A DNA stretch of 64,000 bases, from NCBI RefSeq assembly GCF_901933205.1, contig NC_044590.1:13605501-13669500 (forward strand). The letters are read 5' to 3'. The notes under the pieces are model-generated. The model worked only from the letters and a program-made list of their open reading frames with translations. It was not told where the DNA came from and made no database searches. Source of the DNA: Camarhynchus parvulus (lineage: Eukaryota; Chordata; Aves; Passeriformes; Thraupidae). The translations under genes and the position numbers were made by a program. Below, piece by piece: positions 48,490-57,702 of this stretch (positions are counted from its first letter, which is position 1; the number at the start of each line of letters is the position of its first letter).

Positions 48490-48690
48490 TGCCTCTGTCA
48501 AGGTCGGGACTGAAGCACTCAGGATGGTATTTCGTGTTCAGACTCAGGTGTTTATTATTTCTTATCTGTATCACAGACTTACAAGGCATGGGTTCTGCAG
48601 TATTTCACTAACAAGGTACAAAATGGCCAACTGTCTTTCTCTACAAGGGAGGGAGATTTGCTGAGATGGAGAACAACTCTTTAAGCTGAG
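48490..48690 (-). mobile_element. Probable LTR remnant, antisense
   Basis: gtcgggactgaagcactcagg, ggtatttcgtgttcagactc and aggtgtttattatttctt look like the reversed end of an LTR with its aataaa signal. Boundaries unclear. Confidence 0.5.
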
Positions 48691-48731
48691 GAGGATAAAG
48701 CCCTGGTGCAGGTGGTGGCGCAGGAGAGGAG

Positions 48732-49150
48732 TTATGGAATCCCAGAGTGGTTTGGGTTGGAAGGGACCCTAAAGCTCCTCTTGTCCCACCCCCTGCCATG
48801 GCAGGGACACCTTCCACTTACCCAGGCTGCTCCAAGCCCCGTCCAGCCTGGCCTTGGGCACTGCCAGGGATGCAGGGGCAGCCCCAGATGCTCTGGGCAC
48901 CCTGTGCCAGGGCTGCCCACCCTCACAGGGAAGAATTTCTTCCCAACATCTGATCTAAATCTCTCTTGGTTTAGATTGGAATGGTTCCCTCTTGTCCTGT
49001 CATTCTCTCTCCATGTAAAAAGTCTCTCTATTTCCAGTGCCTTTAGGCCCTGGAAGGGGCTCTGAGCTCTCCCTGGAGCCTTCTTCTGTCCAGGTGAGCA
49101 CCCCCAGCTCTCCCAGCCTGGCTGCAGAGCAGAGGGCTCCAGCCCTGTGG
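48732..49150 (-). mobile_element. CR1 LINE fragment, antisense
   Basis: ttatggaatcccagagtgg, ttgggttggaagggacccta, the gcactgccagggatg core, then tcttctgtccaggtgagcacc and ctcccagcctgg. Confidence 0.93.
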
Positions 49151-49204
49151 CCCTGGGCAAGGAGCCTTGTCCCACTGTCCTCTCCAGCACAGAGTGCTTA
49201 GGGC

Positions 49205-49590
49205 TTGGTGGGATGGATGGATGGATGGATGGATGACTGATGGATGGATGGATGGATGGATGGATGGATGGATGGATGGATGGATGGATGGATTAATGGA
49301 TGGATGCATCCATGGATGGATGGATGATGGATGCATGATGGATGGATGGATGGATCCATGGATGGATGGATGGATGATGGATCCATGGATGATGGACCCA
49401 TGGATGGATGGATGGACCCATGGATGGATGGATGGATGATGGATCCATGGATGGATGGATGGATGGATGATGGATGGATTAATGGATGCATGATGGATGG
49501 ATGGATGGATCCATGGATGGATGGATGGATGGATGATGGATCCATGGATGATGGACCCATGGATGGATGGATGGATGGATGATGGAAGTG
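49205..49590 (+). repeat. 385-bp ATGG/GGAT tetranucleotide array
   Basis: Long imperfect ggat array with tccatggatg, tgatgg and ggacccatgg interruptions that recur in the same order in two blocks (from about 49,325 and 49,480). Confidence 0.98.
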
Positions 49591-49912
49591 CTCCCTGTGG
49601 TGAGCTGGCTGGGTTAAAGTAGCTCTGGGGGCACTGTGTGGGGCTGCAGTGGGGCTGCAGGGGCCCAGGGCAGGCTGTGAGCCCCGGGCAGGCTGTGAGC
49701 CCGGGCAGGCTGTGAGCCCCGTTGTGCCCTCGGTGAGTCAGCGCTCGGTGATTCAGCTCGGGACAGCCCCCCTGCTGCAGCGGGAGGAGTCACCGGAGAT
49801 GTTTTCCCTCGCTCATCTTAGCAGCGGTTCCTGGGCCTGGCTGAGGTACAGCAGCTCTGAGCTGGGAGGTGTGCTCTGCCTGCCAAGGGAGCTCCAGCAC
49901 ATCTGGCACAGC

Positions 49913-50141
49913 TGTAAATCCCAGACTGGTTTGGGTTGGAGGGACCTCAAAGCCCATCCTGTTCCACACCCCTGCCATGGGCAGAGACACCTTCCACTGT
50001 CCCAGGTGCTCCCAGCCCTGCCCAGCCTGGCCTTGGGCACTGCCAGGGATCCAGGGGCAGCCCAGCTGCTCTGGGCACCTGTGCCAGGCTGCCCACCCTC
50101 CAGGGAGGAATTTCTTCCCAGTACCCCATCTAACTCTGTGG
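49913..50141 (-). mobile_element. CR1 LINE, antisense, part 1 of a split copy
   Basis: aaatcccagactggtttgggttgg through ctgggcacctgtgccagg to gtaccccatctaactctgtgg. Its continuation is found after the LTR at 50,142-50,538. Confidence 0.92.
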
Positions 50142-50538
50142 TGGTGTTCACAGGGGTCCCAGGATAAGAGAAGAGATGAGAATCTTGACTCCATGTATCA
50201 GAAGGCTGATTTATTATTTTATGATATATATTATATTAAAAGAAAATGATATAATAAAACTACACTAAAGAATAGAAGAGATGATTTCATCAGAAGGCTA
50301 GCAAGGAATAGAAAGGAATGCAATGATAATAAATTCTTCTGACTGACCAGAGAATCTGAAACAGCTGTGCTGTGGTTGGCCATTAATTAAAACCAACCAC
50401 ATAAGACCAATCACAGATGCACCTGTTGCATTCTAGAGCAGCAGATAATTATTGTTTACATTTGGTTTCTGAGGCCTCTCAGCTTCTCAGGAGAAAAAAT
50501 CCTAAGGACAAAATTTGTCATAAAATATGTCTGTGACA
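50142..50538 (-). mobile_element. Solo LTR (397 bp) nested in a CR1, 4-bp target duplication
   Basis: Reverse-strand relative of the LTR at 12,994-13,377. On the minus strand it starts tgtcacagacata and ends ctgtgaacacca. Flanked by gtgg at 50,138-50,141 and 50,539-50,542. A 4-bp duplication is typical of class I (gammaretrovirus-like) elements. No internal genes. Confidence 0.9.
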
Positions 50539-50665
50539 GTGGGAAGCCAGTCCCTCTTGTCCTCTCACTCCAGACCATTGTCCCCATCCCGCTCCAGCTC
50601 TCCTGGAGCCCCTTCAGGCACTGGAAAGGGCTCCATGCTCTGCCCAGAACCTTCTTTTTTCCAGG
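50539..50665 (-). mobile_element. CR1 LINE, antisense, part 2 of a split copy
   Basis: gtgggaagccagtccctcttg, gctccagctctcctggagcc, caggcactggaaagggctcc and ttctttttt ccaggctgaa continue exactly where part 1 stops in the CR1 order. Confidence 0.9.
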
Positions 50666-50960
50666 CTGAAATCCATTCAGCTGTTCTGAACCAACCCAAG
50701 CACTTATTTCAGAAATCTTACTTGGGCATCTTTCCATGTCCTTTCTGGGCTCAGCTGCCCTCACCTGGAGCCACAAGAACTGCCCACAGGTACAATCCTC
50801 TCGGGCTTGGCCCCAGCTCGGTGCTGCGGCTCACAGTGGGCTCAGAGGCTGTTCTGCACCCCCAGTGCATGGCCAGGCTGGTGCTTCCAGCCTCTGCTTT
50901 CCTTCTGAAGGATTCTGCAGAGCAGGTGCCCTGTGCCAAGCTGAATCCTGGGGGGGGGTG
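50666..50960. other. Unique sequence before the duplication
   Basis: Nothing recognised. Confidence 0.4.
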
Positions 50961-51241
50961 TTGGTTGCATTTTGCAAGTCACTGAGGGGTTCTCAGTCTG
51001 GCTGTTTGTGCTGAGTGTTTGCATGCCAAAGGATTCTCCTCAGCTTTGTGGGAACACAAATGGTGTTGCTGTGCCTTTGTACAGAAGTGGGACTGGGGAA
51101 ATGTTTCCTTAGCAGAATAGAGCCCAAGCCAGGTAAGAAAGGTTGTTCCAGGCTGGACCTTTTGCCATCCATCTCTGCCAAGGCTGCTGTGAGGCAGCTC
51201 AAGGGAGATGTCTGGACATGGTCCTTCCCTGGTTGCTATTC
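50961..51241 (+). repeat. Direct duplication of about 275 bp, copy 1
   Basis: ttggttgcattttgcaagtc to tccttccctggttgct matches 51,948-52,217 with only scattered differences. This copy has an extra 12-15 bp (ggcagctcaaggga) near 51,193. It contains agccag|gtaaga, a consensus donor, at about 51,130. Not a repeat family I recognise. Confidence 0.93.
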
Positions 51242-51947
51242 CTGGCTCTTCTTCAATCTCCTTTGACACCCTTTTAGTCCTTTTGTGTATCTGTGAGATG
51301 CTTCAGAGGATGGAAATTTCCAAGTTCCAGTTTCCCTGCAGCAGCTGGAAGCAGCTAAGCCACACATGTGCTGCAGGACTCAGAGTTTCAAACCACCAGG
51401 TTTAGGGTGGGTGCTCTGGGCAGGTCTGGGGACTTTGGTGCTTTGGGGTTTGTGCAGGAGGGGTCACAGTGTGGTGGTGACACTGCATTCATGTGGATAA
51501 ACCATGGATTATAAATACACCCTGACCTGCAAACAGACAGGGAAAGCAGCCTGGGCAGGGCTGGTCACTGCTCAGAGACAGCCAGGAGGGTGTTAGAGGG
51601 TGTTAAGGAGGAGGGAATGGCAGGAAAGCCGTGGGCTGTGGGCACTTCTCACCTGCAGCAGCACCGGGGCTGAGGGGTCCCAGCTCCTGGGGGCTGGTGG
51701 AGGGCTGGGAGCATGGGGGCTCATGGAGGTGGGCACGGGGCAGCTCCATTCCTGCTCCTCCAGGCTTGGTGGCATGGCCTGTGCCCTCCCTGTCCCCTCC
51801 ATGGACGGTGGGCAGGGCTGGGCACCTCTCCTCTGGGCCCTCGAGGTTTACCCTCCACAAGGAGCTGCTGGGGAAGGGGGTTCTGCCCCGAACAGGGACC
51901 TGCCAGGGTCCTGGGTCCAGCCCAGCTGCTGGGGGAGCTTTGCTGTT
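51242..51947. other. Unique sequence between duplicated copies
   Basis: GC-rich in its second half. Nothing recognised. Confidence 0.45.
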
Positions 51948-52217
51948 TTGGTTGCATTTTGCAAGTCACTGAGGGGTTCTCAGTCTGGCTGTTTGTGCTG
52001 TCTGAGCGCTTGGATACCAAAGGATTCTCCTCAGCTTTGTGGGGACACAAATGGTGTTGCTGTGCCTTTGTACAGAAGTGGGACTGGGGAAATGTTTCCT
52101 TAGCAGAATAGAGCCCAAGGCAGGTAAGGAAGGTTGTTCCAGGCTGGACCTTTTGCCATCCATCTCTGCCAAGGCTGCTGTGGGGATGTCTGGCCATGGT
52201 CCTTCCCTGGATGCTGG
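51948..52217 (+). repeat. Direct duplication of about 270 bp, copy 2
   Basis: Counterpart of 50,961-51,241, same orientation, about 987 bp downstream. Carries ggcag|gtaagg at about 52,117. Flanks differ from those of copy 1, so the duplicated unit is confined to this segment. Confidence 0.93.
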
Positions 52218-53502
52218 TCCTGTTTCAGCTCCTGGGAGCTTTGCTTCAGTGAGAGCCCAGGGGCTCATGGGGACCCCAGGCACTGGAGCACTGGCCAAGA
52301 GAAACTGGGAAACACAAGGGTGGGTGTCAGCAAGCCTGGCTGTGTGGGAGGCCCTGGAGGCTCCCTGGAGCAGTGGGACACCCCTGTCCCAGGGGACCTG
52401 GGGCATGGCACTGCCTCTGGGGCAGGGGGAGGTGACAGGAGCCCGGGGTGGGCAGCACTGGGGGGGTTCCCTGCAGGGCAGTTCCTGTCCTGGGGCAGGA
52501 CTGAGGTACCTCCTCCTCTGCACCCACGTCCCCTCTGCGTCCCTCTGTCCCAGGGTGTCCCCTGGAAGGAAGGTCAGAGCTGCTGAAGGAGCCCATGTGC
52601 TGCTTCCCACCCTGCTGCAGCCCTGAGCTCACTCGCTCTCCCTTCTCCCCACTCTGATCCCTCTTGCATCCCTTCCCTTAAAAACATTTCTCTCTTATCT
52701 TTGATAATTGCCTGTGAGGCCTGAGCACCCCCGAGGCCTCTGAGCTGCCCTTGCCTTGGCAAAAGCTGAAAATCCTCTTTCTTCCCATGCCTGGGCTCCC
52801 CCAGAGGGGCTGTGTCCTTCCCTGCAGCTCCTGGGCTCCCTGTGCCAAGGCACCAGGGGATGGTTCCATGCACAGCAGAGGTTCCTCATCTGCCCTACAG
52901 ATTCTCCTTGGAGCTGTGGGTGCTGCCCAAGGACAGGCTGCTCCCTGCTGTTCCTGTCCTGCTGCATCCCAGTCAGTGGCCCCTGTTCCTCAGTGTGGTG
53001 TGGAATCCTGCCATGGACAGGGGGCCTGTGTTGCACATGCTTGTGTTATTTAGTCTCATTTGGGGACACTGGGGTTTTTCAGGGTCCTGGTCCTGTTCCA
53101 GTCTGTCAGTGGTGGCAATGGGGCTCGTGGCTGAGCAGCCACAGCCCTCTCTGTGACAAACCTGGCTGGGAGAGGGGCAGGAGGGGAGGAAGCAGAGGGA
53201 AGCCTGCCCTGGTGGCTGCAGATGCTCAGAAAGTGTGAGTCAGGCATCCCAACAATGGGGAACTGGGCTGAACCCCACAAATATTCAAAGAGCAGCTCCT
53301 CCAGTGAGTGCTCTGAGGGAGGTGCTGAGGACAGAGCTGAGCAGACACTGACAGGGACAAGGGTCCAAGTGGGGTGTTTGGGGAAAAGACTGCTGTGGGT
53401 GTGGGTCAGCTGTGCCATGCCAGAGCTCCTGGCCTCCCAAACCTCCCTTCTCCTTTTAACCCTCCCTTCTCCTCCTTGTCCTGCTGGAGGGCAGCAGGAC
53501 AC
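52218..53502. other. Intronic unique sequence
   Basis: No exon or repeat recognised. 52,640-52,715 is AT-richer. Confidence 0.45.
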
Positions 53503-53538
53503 GTGTGGGGACAGTGTGGGGACAGTGTGGGGACAGTG
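53503..53538 (+). repeat. 11-bp tandem repeat (gtgtggggaca), three copies
   Basis: Perfect head-to-tail units. Confidence 0.9.
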
Positions 53539-53660
53539 GCTGCCTGTGGCTGGCTGGGACTGGGGTGCCTGAGGGTGCCTCTGCTGGCTGGAGGTTACAG
53601 GGAATGAGGAGCCCTCACCTGGATTTAAGCCCTCAAGGGCTGATGGGGCCTGAGATGGCA

Positions 53661-53824
53661 GCTGGGTATGGGATGAGGCTGCTCCCAAATGCCCATCCCC
53701 AACTGGGTATGGGATGAGGCTGGCCCCAAATGCCCATCCCCAGCTGGGTATGGGATGAGGCTGCTCCCAAATGCCCATCCCCAGCTGGGTATGGGATGAG
53801 GCTGGCCCCAAATGCCCATCCCGT
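53661..53824 (+). repeat. 41-bp tandem repeat, four copies in A-B-A-B order
   Basis: Units start at 53,661, 53,702, 53,743 and 53,784 (ctgggtatgggatgaggctg...). Copies 1 and 3 read gctccc, copies 2 and 4 read ggcccc at the same place, so the array looks like a duplicated 82-bp dimer. Confidence 0.96.
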
Positions 53825-54391
53825 GCTGGGTGAGGGGCAGGGGTTGCCTTGCTGTGACTGAGCCCCACGTGCCTCAGTTTCCTGTCAGGACTGGGTGAGC
53901 TCAGGGAGGGGACACAGGCAGGACAGTCCTTTCCCCCTGCTCGAGGCCAGTGCAGCAGCTCTTGGCCAGTCTGGTCCCCACAGGGAGAGCCACGGTGCCC
54001 CCAAGGGCCAGCTCTGAGCAGGGCTGGTGCAGCCCAAGGCCCAGCCCATGTTCCCCCTGCTCCAGGCCCCCTTTCCCTGCCCAAGCTGTGCCAGCCCTGC
54101 TCTGCTGGGTGCAGGGCAGTGGGGCAGCCCCTTGCACAGCGCCCTCACACCTCCCTCCTTCCCTGAGGGCATCCCATGAGAGTGTCCAGGGAGGGATGTG
54201 CCCAGGGCTGGTTCAGGGCAGGTTTTTCAGTCGATTTTTCAGCCTTTCCAGCACAGCTTGGCCATCCCTCCCCTTCTTCCATCCCAGCTTTATTGCTACC
54301 AAATTAATGAGGAACATGTTGGTGCTTGAAGTCAGAGGCTCTATCAGCAGCTCTCTGCCTTCCCCCAGCTTCCCAAATGCCTCCAAAGGAT

Positions 54392-54461
54392 GGCTGGCAG
54401 CTCTGCCAGGGTGAGGGTGCAGGGCTGGCAGCTCTGCCAGGGTGAGGGTGCAGGGCTGGCA
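54392..54461 (+). repeat. 31-bp tandem repeat, 2.3 copies
   Basis: ggctggcagctctgccaggg plus tgagggtgcag repeats at 54,392 and 54,423, then starts again at 54,454. Each unit contains the inverted repeat ggcagctctgcc. Confidence 0.93.
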
Positions 54462-55646
54462 CCATTGCCCTCTGCCCCCACAGCATCCTCTGCTGGGATC
54501 TAAGGCCTTGCTGTGCCTCTGAACTGAAAGCAAAGCCCAGCTCAGCCTTGATCTCTTCCAGGGCTTGAGCTGTGTCCCACTGTGGTCTGAGGGAGCTGGC
54601 TCTGCTTCTGCCTGAGCCACCAAACTGTGCTCCAGGTGGCAGTGGGGGATGCAGCAATGCCCTGCTGTGCCATGTGGGATCACAGGGATGTGAGGAAAAG
54701 GTGCCATGGGGTCAGAGGGGCAAGGGAGGACTCCAGCAGCACTGCCTGTGGAAGAGCTCAGCTCAGTGCTTGCTTGGGGGGCACTTCTGGGGCAGGGGGA
54801 GCCCCTCTGGGGCCCCCAAACTGCTCCTTCCCCCAGGAGGCGCCTTGGTGTAGTTTCTGGTAGGTGAGGAGGTGCAGGATCAGGCCCAGGCCCATCTCCA
54901 TGGGATGACTCAGGAATTAGTTGGGTCCTTGCTGAGCCTGTTGTCACCATGGCAGTTTGGGGGGCTCTTGTGGGGGTGGCACCGTGGCTGATGTCCTTCT
55001 GCTGGCCTCATCCCTGCGCTGAAACATGGATGAAGGTCTCCCCCTCCAAAGTGCTGCCTGAGTTGGCCTGTGCCAGCCCAAGAGGTTCACTTGCCTCTCC
55101 TTAGAGTGGAAATGTGGGAGCTTGTCCATGGGGTGCTGAGAGGGGATGCAGGCAATGCCCTCTTAGCACCTTCTTGGGGCCAGGCTCTGCTCAGCGGTGC
55201 CCAGGGACAGCCCCGGGGCCTCGGGCACAAAGTGACCCACAGGAGGGGCCCTCCGAGCTCAGGAGACACTTCTGCACTGGGAGGGTGGCCGAGCACTGCC
55301 GCAGGTGCCCGGGGAGCTGGGGGAGTCTCCATCCCTGCAGAGACTCAAAAGCCACCTGGACACATCCTGGGCAGCCGGCTCTGGGTGGCCCTGATGGAGC
55401 AGGGGCTGGGCAAGGTGACCTCCAGAGGTGCCTCCAGCCTCCCCCAGCCCCAGATCCGCTTCTCGAGCACCGTGCAGGGACCTCTGGCAGTGTGCAGGGG
55501 TTCAGCAGGGCACAGTGGCACATTGCTCCTCCCTGGGCACGGTGAAGGTGCTGATGCCACAAGGTCCAAGTGCCAGCAGGACCCCTTTGGAACCTGTAGG
55601 TGTTCAGGTCCCCCCAGTCCTTGTGCACCCTGGGGGTCTCACCAGT
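54462..55646. other. Intronic unique sequence
   Basis: Nothing recognised. Confidence 0.45.
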
Positions 55647-55840
55647 CATGGAACCACTGAGGCTGGAAAGGGATTCTCTGTGTCAAGTCCAACCCTCATC
55701 CCTGCACTGTCCAGGCCACCCCTCAGGCATGTCCCCAAATCTGAATGTCCTTTAAATTCCCCCAGGGATGGTGACTCCACCACTGCCCTGGGAGGCCTGT
55801 GCCAGTGCCAGACCACCCTTTCCAAGATTTTTGGGGCCCA
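55647..55840 (-). mobile_element. CR1 LINE fragment, antisense
   Basis: catggaaccactgaggctgg, tcaagtccaaccctcatccc, tttaaattcccccagggatgg, gactccaccactgccctggg. Confidence 0.9.
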
Positions 55841-56689
55841 GAGGAGTTCCCACAGGCCCCTCTGCAGTTAGTGGATAGTGGAAGCAGTGGGTCCCTTCCA
55901 GCCTGGCCAGAGCCTGAGCCCATTTCTCTGGGTCCATCACTGCTTCCTGCCAGGGACGGAGGGAAGGTCCTTCCTGTCCCTGTTTTCCCCAGGATACCTG
56001 ATGGAGCCACCAGGGACTCAGTTCAGCTGTGGGTGACCCCAGCCCTGACCAGTGCTGAGCAGCCAAGAACTGGTCACCCCCAGCCCCAAGCCCCAGTGGC
56101 TGCACCCTCCTGGAGAGTTGGGAAGGGCAGGTTCAGGGCTGGCAGTGCCATCGGGGGTGCTGAGGCTGCCTTGGCACGGTGGGTGCTCCCAGGGGGGCTG
56201 CAGGGTCTGAGGGAGCTGCAGGCCCCACTGCAGGCCTGCCTGAATTGTGGGGATTGAACTGCTGAGGTTTGGATTAGAGTGCAGACCAGGCAAGGATTCT
56301 GGAGTATGAGTTTGCTGGGTACTGTGGGATTCCTGGCTCTCCCTGGCTGCAGGCTGCTGTGTTTCAGAATGGGACCCCTGGGCTGTCCCAGCTCAGGAGT
56401 CCCTGTGAAGGTGCCCAGCCTCAGGGAGGGCTGTGGGGGCTGGGACCCCTTCCCTGCCCGTCTGCTTCCCCCAGGGCTGATGTTCTTGACTGGGAGAACA
56501 GTCCATGAGCATCCCAACCCACGGGTACCACTTGGGGAGCTGATCCTGGTGAGCAGCTGGGCGCTCTGGGGTTCTCCTTCTGCACCCAGTGTGGTCACCC
56601 CCACAGTGAGTGCCTGTACCCCCACAGCCAGAGCCTGACGGGGTCCCCCAGACGTGTGCTTTGTCCCCTTGTGTTCCTGCTGGCTCGGC
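55841..56689. other. Intronic unique sequence before the second CpG island
   Basis: Nothing recognised. Confidence 0.45.
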
Positions 56690-57660
56690 ATGCCCGGGAC
56701 TCCTATCAGCGTGTGTCCGAGCTGGCAGGTCCTGCCCACACCTGGCCAGGGGCCCCCAGTCCGTGCCTGGCCCCGGCCCCGCCGTGTCCCTGCCTGTGCT
56801 CTGGCTGTCCCCGCTGCCGGCAGGAGCTGTCCCTGTGCCCGGCGGGGTCAGTGCAGGGCTGCGGGAAGCCCCTGCAGAGGGTCCCTGCCGTGTTCGCTCC
56901 GCGGGGCTGTCCCTGCCAGGGACGGGCAGGGGATGTGTGCCCTGGGGACAGGGATGTGCCGGGTGTCACGCTCGGCCCTTCACCGTGCGCAGGGCCGGTG
57001 AAAGAGCCTCTGTTCAGCTGCTGGGACGGCTCGGCCCAGCCTGGGTGTGGATGGCAGCGCAGGGTTTGCTGCCCCGGGCCCCACGGCAGGGCTGGGGAGG
57101 GCAGGACCGTGCCAGGTTACCTTGGCATAGAGATGAGCAGCCGAGCTCTCCTGCCCTGCCGGGCGTGCGCAGGGAAGGATCCCGGCGGGAGTGCCCGGCC
57201 CGGGATGAGTCAGGCGTTTGCGGGCCGGGGGCGATGGGGGCGGCGCCGGCACGCGGGGGACACGCCCGGGAGGGCAGCCCCGCTCCCAGCTCCCGGCCCA
57301 GCCCGTGCCGGCTGCGGCAGCAGTGCACATCCATCCTTCCTTCCATCCATCCTTCCATCCGTCACCGCGCGGGGCGTGGGAAGAGGCGGCTCTGCAGAAG
57401 GCGCTGCCTCGGCCGCAGCGCCCGCCCGGCGGGATGAGCCGAGCCGGGCCGAGCCGAGCCGGGCTGAGCCGCGCCGGAGCCATGGGCAGCTGGCACCCAG
57501 GTAGGGCCCCCGGGGCACTGCGCGGTGCTCGGCCCCGCTGCCGCTGCTGCTGCCCCGGTTCAGCCAGCGGCGGCTGCCTGGGGAGCGCTGGGGAGGATGG
57601 GGAGGATGGGGAGGATGCGGCTTCTGGAGCCCGGGGGCGATGGGGGCGCTTGGACTTGAT
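56690..57660 (+). promoter_or_regulatory. EPB41L1: Second CpG island, putative proximal EPB41L1 promoter
   Basis: CpG-rich DNA 5-6 kb before the first coding exon. It contains a pyrimidine tract built from ccatcctt units (about 57,328-57,362) and a run of gagcc/gggcc pentamers (about 57,435-57,480) leading to an ATG in perfect Kozak context and a donor at 57,501. The layout fits an internal alternative promoter of EPB41L1. A separate small gene is less likely because I see no coding exon nearby. Confidence 0.65.
57380..57500 (+). other. EPB41L1: Putative alternative first exon with upstream ATG (5' end uncertain)
   Basis: Ends at 57,500 before donor gtaggg. It includes gccATGg at 57,482. If spliced to the acceptor at 62,870, this ATG reads M-G-S-W-H-P-A-R and stops at 62,876-62,878, ten bases before the real start codon. 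It is therefore a short uORF and not an alternative N-terminus. The left boundary is nominal. Confidence 0.45.
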
Positions 57661-57702
57661 CTTAGAGGTCTTTCCCAAACTTGGTTCTAGGATTCTATGA
57701 CA
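57648..57702 (+). mobile_element. CR1 LINE terminal fragment, sense
   Basis: cttggacttgatcttagagg, tctttcccaaacttggttctaggattctatg is a CR1 3' terminus, only 150 bp after the proposed alternative first exon. Confidence 0.78.

Noticed and set aside
57482..57500. Alternative coding N-terminus for EPB41L1
   Set aside because: The frame from this ATG meets a stop at 62,876-62,878 after splicing to the only plausible acceptor.
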